Shown here piece by piece: positions 16,010 through 24,265 of a stretch of 42,967 nucleotides of DNA. Under the pieces are notes generated by a model. It made no database searches and was not told the DNA's origin. It worked only from the letters and a program-made list of their open reading frames with translations. Each line of letters opens with the position of its first letter. Positions within the stretch are counted from its first letter, which is position 1. The position numbers and the translations under genes were made by a program. This DNA is from Caldilineaceae bacterium (lineage in GTDB: Bacteria > Chloroflexota > Anaerolineae > Caldilineales > Caldilineaceae), in assembly GCA_018003515.1 (NCBI GenBank), contig JAGNDO010000042.1:1-42967 (forward strand), given 5' to 3'.

Positions 16010-19000
16010 ATGACCGCCCAATTTGCCCCTTCGTCCACCCTTTCTGCCCAAGATATGCGCTCCGTAGCCGATACCCACGCCGACTTGGCCGCGGAACTGG
16101 GCCGAGTCCTGGCCGGGGCGGTGCGCTTTGATGGCTTCACCCGTATGCTCTACAGCACGGACGCCAGCCTCTTCCAGATCATGCCCGTGGGCGTGGTGAT
16201 CCCCAAGCACGCCGACGATGTCCAGGCTACGGTGGAGATTGCGGCCCGCCACGGCATCCCCATCCTGCCTCGGGGCGCGGGGAGTTCTTTGGCCGGGCAG
16301 ACTGTGGGGACGGCTTTGGTGGTGGATTTTAGCAAATATATGGACCGTATGGAGACCGTGGACACCGAGGCTCGCCGGGTGCGCACCCAGCCGGGGATCA
16401 GCGTGGCCGCCCTCAACCGGCAGGTGGCCCGCCACGGCCTGATGTTGGGACCGGACCCGGCCAGCGGGGACCGGGCCACCATTGGCGGCAGCGTGGGCAA
16501 CAACGCCACGGGATCCCACAGCATCCTCTATGGCATGATGGCGGACAATGTGCATGAGATCAGCGCCATTCTCGCTGACGGCAGTCGGGCCGTGTTTGGT
16601 CCCGAACCCGTGGAGAACCTGAACGCGTTGGGAAGAGGTGAAAGCCTCGAAGGTCGCATTTATCGAGAGCTGCCCAATTTGATCAACAAAAATATGGCCC
16701 AAATCCTAGCCCGTTGGCCCAAACATTGGCGGCGAGCCTCCGGCTATAATTTGGACCGATTGGCCACTGCCCTGCTACCGGCGGACCAGCGGGGACGGTT
16801 GAGCGCGTCCAGCCCCTTCCGCCCGGCCATCGCCGACCCCACCCGCATCGACCGCTTCAACATCGCCCAACTGCTCACGGGCAGCGAGGGCACGTTGGCC
16901 GTGACGACCGAATTGACCCTAAATTTGGTGCCCCGGCCCACCCGTACGGGCTTGGCGGTGATCCCCTTCGCCACCCTGTTGGAAGCGTGCGCCGCCATCA
17001 CCGATGTGCTGGAAACCGACCCCAGCGCGGCCGAATTGCTGGACAAACAGCTCATGGACCTGGCCCGCGCCCAGCCGGAATGGGCCAAGAAGCTGCACTT
17101 TGTGACTGGCGACCCCGAAGCCGTACTTTTGGTAGAATATTACGGCGAAACCGAGGCGGAGTTGACCGTCAAGCTGGCCCATTTTGAGCAACACATGGCG
17201 GCTCGGGGCTGGCGGGGCGCGGTGACTCGCCTGCTCAACCCCGGCCACCAAGCCGACGTGTGGAGCGTGCGCAAGGCCGGCCTCAACCTCCTCATGTCCC
17301 GGCGCGGGGACTTCAAGCCCGTACCCGGCATTGAGGATGTGAGCGTGCCCCCAGAGCGGCTGGCCGACTATTTGGGCGAGATTTTGGCCTTTTGCGAGCA
17401 GCGCAGCGACGGCGGGCGCAGCATCCCCGGCGTGGCGGTCTATGCCCACGCCTCCGCCGGCTGCCTGCATGTGCGGCCCCTGCTCAACGTCAAGACCGAG
17501 CATGGGCTGGCCTTGTTGGCCGAGGTCGGCCATTTTGCCGCTGGCCTGGCGGTCAAATATGGCGGCATCATGAGCGGCGAACACGGGGATGGCTTGGCCC
17601 GCACGGATCTCAACCCCATCATCTTTGGGCCGGAACTTTACGCTGCGCTCAAAGAAGTCAAAAGTATCTTCGACCCAGGGGATCGGCTCAACCCAGGCAA
17701 GGTGGTTGACGGCCCGGCGGCGCAGAAATCCGGGTTTGCGCCGCAAGCGGACTTTTGGGCCGACAAACCCCTGCGCACCGGCCCCACCTATCACACCATC
17801 GAGCTGCAAACCATCTTCGACTGGGGTACGGACGGCGGCTATGCCCCAGCCATCGAAATGTGCAACGGGGCCGGGGTCTGCCGCAAACTGGGCGCGGGGA
17901 CCATGTGCCCCAGCTTCCAGGCCACCCGGGACGAACGGGACAGCACCCGGGGCCGGGCCAACTCCCTGCGCAACGCAATGGCCGGGCGCATTCCGTCCGA
18001 AGCGCTTTTCTCCGACGAGATGTACGGGGTCATGGACCTGTGCCTGGGCTGCAAGGCGTGCGCCACCGAGTGCCCCTCCGCTGTGGACATGGCCAAGATC
18101 AAGGCCGAATATCTGGTCCACTATTATCACGCCAACGGCCTGCCCTGGTTCAATCGGCTCATGGGCTGGCTGCCCAAAATCAACAAACTGCTCTTTCGCC
18201 TGGCCCCGGCGCTGATCCCCGTGGTCAACTGGACTCTGCGATCCGCCCCCGCCAAAGCCATCATGGCCCGCATCGGCGTCTCCCCTCAACGCAGCCTGCC
18301 CGCGTATGATCCCCAGAGCTTTGACGCCTGGTTTGCAATGCACAATGCCCCAATCTCCCAATCTCCCAATCTCCCAATCCCCCAGTCCCCAATCCCCAAT
18401 CCCCAATCCCCAACCCCCGTCCTCTTCTTCGCCGACACCTGGACCAATTACAACGACACTTCGGTCGGGCGGGACATGGTGAAGCTATTGGAGGCCGCAG
18501 GCTATCAGATTTTGGTGGACAACCGCCGGGAGTGCTGCGGACGTCCGCTGATCACCGGCGGCCAGGCGGACAAGGCCCGGCGCAATGTGGATCACAACGT
18601 GGCGTTGCTGGCCCCGTACGCGGCCCAAGGCATCCCCATCCTCGGCGCGGAGCCGAGCTGCATTCTGACCATCCGAGACGAATATCTGACTTTGGCGTCG
18701 GACAAAGAGCGGGCCAAATTGGTGGCGGAGAACTGCTTCACCGTGGAAGAGTTCGTGGTACGGGAGATCGGGGCCGGGCGCTTTGCGCCCAAGTGGAAGG
18801 CCAACCCCGGCAAGGCCCTGCTCCACGGCCACTGCCATCACAAAGCGTTGGTGGGGAACGAGTCCAGCGTGGCCGCGCTCAAGGCCGCCGGCTACACAGT
18901 GGAAGTCATCCCGTCCGGCTGCTGCGGCATGGCCGGGGACTTCGGCTACGAGCGAGATCACTACGACGTCAGCCGGGCCATCGGCGAAGACCGCCTCCTC

Positions 19001-19135
19001 CCCGCCGTGCGAGCCGCGGCCGCGGACACCCTCATCGTCGCCAGCGGCACAAGCTGCCGTCACCAGATCGGGGACTTCACCCAGCGGGAAGCGGTGCATT
19101 TGGTCGAGGCGTTGGTATTGGCGTTGGCGGGGTGA
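16010..19135 (+). CDS. FAD-linked oxidase fused to Fe-S/CCG (GlpC-like) subunit, D-lactate/glycolate-type dehydrogenase
   Basis: 1041 aa. The N-terminal FAD-binding domain has VIPKHADDVQATVEIAARHG, PRGAGSSLAGQTVG and ATIGGSVGNNATGSHS. The FAD-oxidase C-terminal domain follows with GVAVYAHASAGCLHVRP and SGEHGDGLART. Then comes a ferredoxin-like part with CNGAGVCRK...MCP and CLGCKACATECPS, and two cysteine-rich CCG domains (RRECCGRPL; IPSGCCGMAGDFGYE). The layout is that of Dld/GlcD-GlpC fusions that oxidise 2-hydroxyacids and pass electrons to the membrane pool; substrate is inferred. The start at 16010 has AAGAGG six bases upstream; 31 upstream residues in frame are not convincing. Residues about 780-803 are a Pro/Gln/Ser/Asn linker encoded by tandem heptamers. 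Confidence 0.92.
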   Translation: MTAQFAPSSTLSAQDMRSVADTHADLAAELGRVLAGAVRFDGFTRMLYSTDASLFQIMPVGVVIPKHADDVQATVEIAARHGIPILPRGAGSSLAGQTVGTALVVDFSKYMDRMETVDTEARRVRTQPGISVAALNRQVARHGLMLGPDPASGDRATIGGSVGNNATGSHSILYGMMADNVHEISAILADGSRAVFGPEPVENLNALGRGESLEGRIYRELPNLINKNMAQILARWPKHWRRASGYNLDRLATALLPADQRGRLSASSPFRPAIADPTRIDRFNIAQLLTGSEGTLAVTTELTLNLVPRPTRTGLAVIPFATLLEACAAITDVLETDPSAAELLDKQLMDLARAQPEWAKKLHFVTGDPEAVLLVEYYGETEAELTVKLAHFEQHMAARGWRGAVTRLLNPGHQADVWSVRKAGLNLLMSRRGDFKPVPGIEDVSVPPERLADYLGEILAFCEQRSDGGRSIPGVAVYAHASAGCLHVRPLLNVKTEHGLALLAEVGHFAAGLAVKYGGIMSGEHGDGLARTDLNPIIFGPELYAALKEVKSIFDPGDRLNPGKVVDGPAAQKSGFAPQADFWADKPLRTGPTYHTIELQTIFDWGTDGGYAPAIEMCNGAGVCRKLGAGTMCPSFQATRDERDSTRGRANSLRNAMAGRIPSEALFSDEMYGVMDLCLGCKACATECPSAVDMAKIKAEYLVHYYHANGLPWFNRLMGWLPKINKLLFRLAPALIPVVNWTLRSAPAKAIMARIGVSPQRSLPAYDPQSFDAWFAMHNAPISQSPNLPIPQSPIPNPQSPTPVLFFADTWTNYNDTSVGRDMVKLLEAAGYQILVDNRRECCGRPLITGGQADKARRNVDHNVALLAPYAAQGIPILGAEPSCILTIRDEYLTLASDKERAKLVAENCFTVEEFVVREIGAGRFAPKWKANPGKALLHGHCHHKALVGNESSVAALKAAGYTVEVIPSGCCGMAGDFGYERDHYDVSRAIGEDRLLPAVRAAAADTLIVASGTSCRHQIGDFTQREAVHLVEALVLALAG
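18347..18417 (+). repeat. CCCAATC-type heptamer/octamer array inside the oxidoreductase gene
   Basis: About nine tandem units of CCCAATCT, CCCAATC and variants (CCCAGTC, CCCAACC). Translated it gives a low-complexity linker (APISQSPNLP, IPQSPIPNP, QSPTPV) between the Fe-S region and the first CCG domain. The unit is the same as in the arms of the 15462-15526 palindrome. Confidence 0.92.
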
Positions 19136-19182
19136 GTTAGTTTTCGTTGGGCAAGAGGTGGGCAGTGAGGAAGTTCAGGAAG

Positions 19183-19386
19183 TCAGGTCGAGATCGAATC
19201 TGCGGAGGAGAGACGCTCTACGATCACGCTGAAGAAGAACCAATCGTTGTAATCTTCGTGGGTGTCCCAATCGTTGGCGGTGGGTAGTACTTCCGCTTCA
19301 AACTGAGCAAAAGACCGACCATATTTGTGCTCAAATTCGCTGATTTTGGTCTTTGCTTCGGAGAGATTCTCAGTGATCTGGGTCAT
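19183..19386 (-). CDS. Small antitoxin-like protein of unknown function
   Basis: 67 aa, opening MTQITENLSEAKTKISEFEH, then KYGRSFAQFEAEVLP and HEDYNDWFFFSVIVERL. The pattern of a short helix, an FE.KYG.SF..FE segment and a HEDY.DW ending resembles small proteins often found as the antitoxin-like half of two-gene modules; that is an impression, and no toxin gene is adjacent. AAAGGAG lies nine bases before the ATG, and TGGTAGAAT upstream (- strand) could be an extended -10. Divergent from the patatin-like gene at 19483. Confidence 0.7.
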   Translation of the reverse strand: MTQITENLSEAKTKISEFEHKYGRSFAQFEAEVLPTANDWDTHEDYNDWFFFSVIVERLSSADSIST

Positions 19387-19482
19387 GGTATACTCCTTTC
19401 ATTGCGGGGCGGTGCGTTAACCTATTCTACCATATTCGTCTTCGGTAAGCGAAGAGATTTATTGACGCAACAGGAGGAAATC

Positions 19483-20337
19483 ATGAAAATCGGACTAGCA
19501 TTGGGCGGAGGCGGTGCCCGGGGTGCGGCCCACTTTGGCGTGTTGAAGGAACTGGCCCGCCTGGGTATCAGACCGGACCTAATCACCGGGACCAGTGTGG
19601 GGGGGCTGGTGGGGGCTATGGTGGCCGCGGGGCACAGCATGGACCAGATGACCGCCTTCTTCCAAAAACTGAGCCTGACCGCCATCTACGCCTTGCCCAA
19701 CAGTGTGCCCGCCTTCAGCAGCAACACCAAGGTGGAGCGCATGTTGGAAGAGCTTTTTGGCCGCATCACCTTTGCCGATTTGCAGATTCCCCTGGCCGTG
19801 GTGACCACGGATCTGGTCAGCCGCCGGGAGGTGATCCTGGACGAGGGCGATCTGGTCTCCGCCATCATGGCCACCACCAGCCTGCCCGTCCTCCTGCCCC
19901 CGGTCCTGCGGGATGGGTGTGCCCTGGTGGATGGGGGCGTACTCAACAACACCCCCTTCGATGTGGCCAGGGCCAGGGGAGCCACCTTTGTGATCGCCGT
20001 GGATCTCTCCAACACCTCCCCCTACGAGATCGATCCGGAGCCGAGGTCGGGCGGGTACGGGTTGCTGGACGCCCTGCCCATCCCCCACACCCGGCGCACC
20101 TGGCAGGTAATCTCGGCCATCAACGACATCATTTCCAGCACCTCCCTCAACACCCGCCTGGCCCTGCACCCGCCGGATATCTTTCTACAGCCCCAGATGG
20201 GCCATGTGGGCATCTTCGATTCGACCCAATGGCAAGAGTGCATGACCGCCGGCCAAGACGCCGTGGTTGAAGCCGAAGACCAGTTCATCAAACTGCGGGC
20301 GCGCATAGAAAAATCGGCACCTGCTCTACATGCCTGA
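19483..20337 (+). CDS. Patatin-like phospholipase (RssA/NTE type)
   Basis: 284 aa, compact RssA-like form. LALGGGGARGAAHFGVL carries the oxyanion glycines, GTSVGGLVGAM the nucleophile serine (S38), and LVDGGVLNNTPFDVAR the aspartate of the dyad. No signal peptide. AGGAGGAAATC gives a strong site before the ATG at 19483; earlier in-frame starts are rejected because they would cross the 5' end of the opposing small gene. Biological substrate unknown. It differs in sequence from the patatin at 10386, so the two are not a recent duplication. Confidence 0.92.
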   Translation: MKIGLALGGGGARGAAHFGVLKELARLGIRPDLITGTSVGGLVGAMVAAGHSMDQMTAFFQKLSLTAIYALPNSVPAFSSNTKVERMLEELFGRITFADLQIPLAVVTTDLVSRREVILDEGDLVSAIMATTSLPVLLPPVLRDGCALVDGGVLNNTPFDVARARGATFVIAVDLSNTSPYEIDPEPRSGGYGLLDALPIPHTRRTWQVISAINDIISSTSLNTRLALHPPDIFLQPQMGHVGIFDSTQWQECMTAGQDAVVEAEDQFIKLRARIEKSAPALHA

Positions 20338-20346
20338 CTTGAATAA

Positions 20347-20680
20347 CCACAGAGATCACAGAGAACACAAAGAGCGCACAGAAATCAAAACTCTTTGTGG
20401 TCTCTGTGGTTGAATTCATCCCAGAGACATGACACAGAGAACACAAAGAACGCACAGAAATAAAAACTCTCTGTGTTCTTTGTGTCCTCTGTGGTTGAAT
20501 TCATCCCAGAGACAAGACACAGAGAACACAAAGAACGCACAGAAATCAAAACTCTTTGTGTTCTTTGTGTCCTCTGTGGTTGAATTCATCCCAGAGACAA
20601 GATACAGAGAACACAAAGAGCGCACAGAAATCAAAACTCTCTGTGCTCTTTGTGTTCTCTGTGGTTGAATCCATCACGAA
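20347..20680. repeat. Four tandem hairpin units, 85-base period
   Basis: A unit with ACACAGAGAACACAAAG on one arm and CTTTGTGTTCTTTGTG...CTCTGTGG on the other repeats four times. CACAGAGAACACAAAG starts at 20357, 20433, 20518, and about 20603 (as TACAGAG). Spacings are 76, 85 and 85 bases; the first unit lacks nine bases. Units are joined by TTGAATTCATCCCAGAGACA. Each unit folds on itself. The array fills the gap between the patatin-like and thioesterase genes. Confidence 0.95.
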
Positions 20681-20694
20681 AGGCAAGAATCTTC

Positions 20695-21141
20695 ATGGAC
20701 AACCTGCTGGCCGACTATCCCGTCGTAATCGAGTTCCCCATCCATTGGGGCGAGATGGACGCCTTTAACCATGTGAACAATGTGGTCTATTTCCGCTATT
20801 TTGAGACCGGACGCATCGCCTTCTTCGATGCCCTGGCCGTGGACGGCTTCACCACCACGGACGGCGTGGGACCGATTCTGGCCTCCATCGACTGCAAATT
20901 CAAGTTCCCCCTCACCTTCCCCGACACCGTGGCCGTGGGCACAAAGATCACCCAGATCGGCGAGGATCGCTTCACCATGCACCACCGGGTGGTCAGCCGC
21001 CGCCACAACCGCATCGCCGCCGAGGGGGACGGGGTGGTCGTCACCTTCGACTACGCCGCCGGGCGCAAGGCCCCCATCCCCGCGGCCGTGCGGGAGGCGC
21101 TGGCGCGACAATTGACAGATGGTTCAGGATCAGAAAAATAA
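20695..21141 (+). CDS. Acyl-CoA thioesterase, 4-hydroxybenzoyl-CoA thioesterase/YbgC-like
   Basis: 148 aa hotdog-fold protein. The catalytic-loop motif is HWGEMDAFNHVNNVVYFRYFE, with the conserved aspartate and the HVNN helix start. It would hydrolyse acyl-CoA thioesters in the cytoplasm; chain specificity is unknown. The ATG at 20695 is chosen because MDNLLADYPVVIEFPIHWGE matches the usual beginning; a start at 20650 would include repeat-encoded residues. The ribosome-binding site (GAAAGG) is somewhat far. The tandem hairpin array ends 15 bases upstream, so it lies in the leader or promoter area of this gene. Confidence 0.9.
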   Translation: MDNLLADYPVVIEFPIHWGEMDAFNHVNNVVYFRYFETGRIAFFDALAVDGFTTTDGVGPILASIDCKFKFPLTFPDTVAVGTKITQIGEDRFTMHHRVVSRRHNRIAAEGDGVVVTFDYAAGRKAPIPAAVREALARQLTDGSGSEK

Positions 21142-21155
21142 CAGCTAATCCCGAC

Positions 21156-21184
21156 TTGCCATTATTTCCGATCCAGAAGATAAT
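21156..21184 (+). promoter_or_regulatory. Sigma-70-type promoter for the second binding lipoprotein
   Basis: TTGCCA (21156-21161), 17 bases, then GATAAT (21179-21184). A leader of about 140 bases would follow before the ATG at 21335. Confidence 0.5.
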
Positions 21185-21334
21185 AGAACCCTGTCATGCC
21201 TCTCCCCCATCTTCAACGAAGATCTTCAGCGACGATTCTTGCCATAAATCCCAAAGCTCCCGAATTTACTCAATTCCCGTACTCCTTCGTTAAACCGTTT
21301 TTCATTTCCCACACCCTGTTCCAAAGGAGGAACT

Positions 21335-22423
21335 ATGTTTCGATCAAACCGTTTTATGTTGTTGATTGGTCTGTTGCTGATCGCGTCTATGGCCCTGGTG
21401 GCCTGTGCCGCCCCGCCTCCCCCGGCCGCCGCCCCGGCCGCCGGTGCCGTCGCCGGTGAAGTTGCCGCCAGCACGGAACTCAACGTGCTGTGTACGCCCC
21501 AGGTAGCTTGGTGCGAAGGCATGAAGGCCGAGTTCGAAAAGGCCAACCCCACCATCACCGTCAACTTTGTGCGCATGTCCAGCGGCGAAAGCCTGACCCG
21601 CCTGCGCAACGAGAAGGACAATCCCCAGTTTGATATCTGGTGGGGCGGCCCGGTGGACAGCTTTGTGGCTGCCAAGAATGAAGGGCTGATGGAGCAGTAC
21701 AACTCGCCCAACATGGCCAACATCAAGGATCAGACTTTGATGAAGGATGCGGACAACTATTGGGCCGGTGTTTATGTCGGTTCCCTGGGCTTCATCACCA
21801 ACCAGAATTTCCTGGATGCCAACCCTGGTCTGGAGCCGCCCCGCAGTTGGGACGACCTGCTCAAGCCTGAGTTCACCGGCCAGTTGATGGTGGCCCACCC
21901 GTCCAGCTCCGGCACCTCCTACACCGCCCTGTGTACCGTCCTGCAAATGCGGGGCGAAGAGGCGGGCTGGGAATATCTGCGCCAGTACTCCGCTCAGGTT
22001 CTTCAGTTCACCAAGAGCGGTTCGGCCCCGGCCAAGTTTATCGGCCAAGGCGAAGCAGCCGTGGGCATCGTCTTCTCCCATGACATCGTGGCCGAGCAGT
22101 TGAGGGGATCGCCCGTGGTCCTGAGCTTCCCCGAAGAGGGCACAGGCTACGAGATCGGCGGCATGGGCATCATCAAGGGTGCCAAGCACCTGGATGCGGC
22201 CAAGCTGTGGTTCGATTGGGCGCTGGAACCGGCTACCCAGGAACTCGGCCCCAAGTATGAAGCCTACCAGGCCCCCACGGTCAACGGCGCGGCGGCCTCC
22301 ATGCCCGAACTGCTGGACGTCAACCTGATCAACTATGACTTCCAGTACTGCGGCGACAACAAGAAGGACTTCGTGGACCGCTTCACCAACGAGCTGGCCG
22401 GTGCGGACGCTCTGAAGGAGTAG
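21335..22423 (+). CDS. Extracellular substrate-binding lipoprotein (Fe(III)/AfuA-type family)
   Basis: 362 aa. Signal peptide with lipobox ALVA-C25, followed by a Pro/Ala-rich tether (AAPPPPAAAPAAG). The body has LNVLCTPQVAWCEGMKAEFEKANP, RLRNEKDNPQFDIWWGG, PPRSWDDLLKPEFTGQLMVA and GQGEAAVGIVFSHDIVAE, the pattern of iron(III)-, phosphonate- or polyamine-type binding proteins. The ligand is not deducible. CAAAGGAGG gives a very strong ribosome-binding site. No transporter genes lie next to it; a strong terminator follows. With the lipoprotein at 11785 this makes two orphan binding proteins. Confidence 0.92.
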   Translation: MFRSNRFMLLIGLLLIASMALVACAAPPPPAAAPAAGAVAGEVAASTELNVLCTPQVAWCEGMKAEFEKANPTITVNFVRMSSGESLTRLRNEKDNPQFDIWWGGPVDSFVAAKNEGLMEQYNSPNMANIKDQTLMKDADNYWAGVYVGSLGFITNQNFLDANPGLEPPRSWDDLLKPEFTGQLMVAHPSSSGTSYTALCTVLQMRGEEAGWEYLRQYSAQVLQFTKSGSAPAKFIGQGEAAVGIVFSHDIVAEQLRGSPVVLSFPEEGTGYEIGGMGIIKGAKHLDAAKLWFDWALEPATQELGPKYEAYQAPTVNGAAASMPELLDVNLINYDFQYCGDNKKDFVDRFTNELAGADALKE

Positions 22424-22510
22424 GGTTTGTCTAAGTCACAAGGGGTGAATTGAGCGGGTGGGGATGAGAGGAGTGACTCTCTCACCCCCATCCGTTTTGC
22501 CCAATCAACC

Positions 22511-22551
22511 AAAAAGGAGGGGCGGCGCAAGATGCGCCGCCCCTCCTTTTT
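22511..22551. terminator. Strong bidirectional Rho-independent terminator
   Basis: AAAAAGGAGGGGCGGCGC (22511-22528) pairs perfectly with 22534-22551 around AAGAT. The flanks CCAATCAA and TTGATTGG extend the pairing. T runs are present on both strands. It ends the binding-protein gene and, on the - strand, the MoaB-like gene. Confidence 0.92.
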
Positions 22552-22580
22552 GATTGGCTATGCTCAATAGATCTTATATT

Positions 22581-23201
22581 TCAGGCCCGCTTGCGGCGCA
22601 GAAAGTCGGCAAATTCCGCTGCGTCCAGCCCCTTGCCCATCGCTTGTGCGCCCGATTGGGGCAAAGCCTGGGTCTCATCCTCGTGATGCAAGATCAACTC
22701 GTCTTCCATGCGGGGACGATCCTCATCTTCCCGCAGATAGGCCAGGACCGCCGGGATCAAGTCCACCACGGCCTCCAGAAAAAGCACGCCGGGGGCGGCC
22801 CCAGCCGGCAGGTTGATCACCAGGGTGCGACCTCGAATCCCGACCACCCCTCGGTCCAGCAGGGCCAGGGCCGTCTGCTCTTGGGCATACGCCCGCATGG
22901 CTTCGGCAAAGCCAGGCAAAGTGCGTTCCAGCACGGCCAGGGTCACCTCCGGGGTCACCTCCCGTCCGCTGGGACCGGGGGCGGGCAGGGTACCCCCCAA
23001 GGTGATCACCAGATCCAACTCTTCCTCATCGCACCACCGCACCAGAATATCCTCCAGGGCGTGACGTTGGCCGCCCACACTGCGTTCCAGCATCACCACA
23101 CAGCCGGCTACCCGGGCGCGCAAGGTATTCCCCACGGCGGCCAGGGCTTCGTCATCCAGGGCAGGCACACAAAGCAAACCAGTTTTTATGGGTTGGGGCA
23201 T
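22581..23201 (-). CDS. MoaB/MogA-like molybdopterin-binding domain protein
   Basis: 206 aa. Resembles the MoaB/MogA/CinA fold that binds and adenylates molybdopterin: VGNTLRARVAGCVV, ELDLVITLGGT, REVTPEVTLAVLERTLPGFAEAMR and LVINLPAGAAPGV. The usual GGTG segment reads GGTLPAPGPSGREV (69-82), a short insertion that may change substrate or activity. The C-terminal 45 residues beyond the domain are charged and family-atypical. AAAGGATC lies ahead of the ATG. It follows the ribosomal cluster in the same direction but is separated by the palindrome at 23247, so it is probably transcribed by itself or by read-through. Confidence 0.8.
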   Translation of the reverse strand: MPQPIKTGLLCVPALDDEALAAVGNTLRARVAGCVVMLERSVGGQRHALEDILVRWCDEEELDLVITLGGTLPAPGPSGREVTPEVTLAVLERTLPGFAEAMRAYAQEQTALALLDRGVVGIRGRTLVINLPAGAAPGVLFLEAVVDLIPAVLAYLREDEDRPRMEDELILHHEDETQALPQSGAQAMGKGLDAAEFADFLRRKRA

Positions 23202-23246
23202 GATGGGATCCTTTTGAAAAGAGAACGCAACCTAGCAGGAAACGCG

Positions 23247-23277
23247 CAAAAGCGATGGTCAGTGACCATCGCTTTTG
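23247..23277. terminator. Terminator of the ribosomal protein cluster
   Basis: Perfect inverted repeat with 15-base arms (CAAAAGCGATGGTCA at 23247-23261) and one central base. The A/T runs at its ends make it work in both directions. It lies 37 bases past the rpsI stop. Confidence 0.85.
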
Positions 23278-23314
23278 TCGATTTAGCTTGAGACAAGCGA
23301 CCAACCCGAAGGGT

Positions 23315-23713
23315 TTAGCGCTTGGTGTACTGAGGTGCCTTGCGGGCACGCTTGAGACCGGGTTTCTTGCGTTCCTTGGCCCGAGCATCCCGGGTAAGGA
23401 AACCGGCAGACTTGAGCGCGGGACGCATGGTGACGTCCACAAGACACAGGGCTCGGGAGATCCCGTGGCGCACGGCGTCAGCCTGACCGCCATCACCGCC
23501 GCCCTTCACATGGACGCTGATGTTGAAGGCAGCCTCGTTGCCAGTAAGGATCAAAGGCGAACGCAGGGCCATGCGGTCCAGGTCTCGCCCAAAGTATTCT
23601 TCCATGGGCAGTGCGTTGACCATAATCTCACCGGTCCCTGGGTACAAACGCACCCGGGCCGATGCTGTCTTGCGTCGACCAACTGCCTCGGTATAGCGAA
23701 TTTCTTCAGTCAT
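23315..23713 (-). CDS. rpsI: Ribosomal protein S9
   Basis: 132 aa, full length. Binds the 3' major domain of 16S rRNA; its C-terminal tail reaches the P site. YTEAVGRRKTASARVRLYPG opens the protein and ALKSAGFLTRDARAKERKKPGLKRARKAPQYTKR is the conserved basic tail, split here only for description. The Shine-Dalgarno AGGAG overlaps the TAG stop of rplM, and the genes are 11 bases apart, so the two are coupled. Last gene of the cluster. Confidence 0.97.
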   Translation of the reverse strand: MTEEIRYTEAVGRRKTASARVRLYPGTGEIMVNALPMEEYFGRDLDRMALRSPLILTGNEAAFNISVHVKGGGDGGQADAVRHGISRALCLVDVTMRPALKSAGFLTRDARAKERKKPGLKRARKAPQYTKR

Positions 23714-23724
23714 AACTGATTCTC

Positions 23725-24159
23725 CTACAGATCCAGAACTTTGGGTTGCTGGGCTTGATGAGGATGCTCCCCACCGGCGTAGACTTTGAATTTTTTCATC
23801 TGCGCACGGCCCAGACGAGTCTTGGGCATCATGCCGTGGACAGCCGCAGTGATGATCCGATCCGGGAAGAGCGCCAGTTGCTCGCGCATGGTGCGGGTCT
23901 TCAGACCACCGGGATAGCGGGAGTGGGTGTAATACTTCACATCATCCAGCTTGTTGCCGGTCACTTCGATCTGCTCACAATTGATCACGATAACGAAATC
24001 GCCACAATCCATGTGCGGGCTGTAGGTCGGTTTGTGCTTGCCGCGCAAGATTGCGGAAATTTGGGTGGCCAGTCGGCCTAGGGTCTGTCCGGCGGCATCA
24101 ACGACCAGCCACTCTCGACTCTCCTGGGCTTTTGCGGCGTTAGGACTAAAGGTCTTCAC
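23725..24159 (-). CDS. rplM: Ribosomal protein L13
   Basis: 144 aa, full length. One of the early assembly proteins of the 50S subunit. Features seen: WLVVDAAGQTLGRLATQIS, LRGKHKPTYSPHMDCGDFVI, YYTHSRYPGGLKTRT and the AVHGMMPKTRLGRAQMKKFK segment. The start codon is GTG (24157-24159), with AAAGGAG eight bases upstream; no in-frame ATG fits the family N-terminus. About 106 bases separate it from truA. Confidence 0.97.
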   Translation of the reverse strand: MKTFSPNAAKAQESREWLVVDAAGQTLGRLATQISAILRGKHKPTYSPHMDCGDFVIVINCEQIEVTGNKLDDVKYYTHSRYPGGLKTRTMREQLALFPDRIITAAVHGMMPKTRLGRAQMKKFKVYAGGEHPHQAQQPKVLDL

Positions 24160-24265
24160 GCGACTTACTCCTTTATGCGAATGGCTCCATCAACAGGTTG
24201 AACCGTTGTCACAAACCGCTTTTGCGCCGGCTGTGTGGGTCTGTCTGCTGCTATAGAAGCGGTGC

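Noticed and set aside
16919..18406. A 495-codon open frame on the - strand
   Set aside because: It is the antisense shadow of the GC-rich oxidoreductase gene; no ribosome-binding site and His/Gly/Ala-rich composition typical of antisense frames.
20416..20668. Open frames on both strands with repeated peptides such as NHRGHKEHREF and SSQRQDTENTKNAQKS
   Set aside because: They are translations of the 85-base tandem hairpin repeat; no start context and the same repeat reads open on both strands.
20347..20680. CRISPR array
   Set aside because: The repeats are near-identical over their full 85-base period with no variable spacers, and no cas genes are present.
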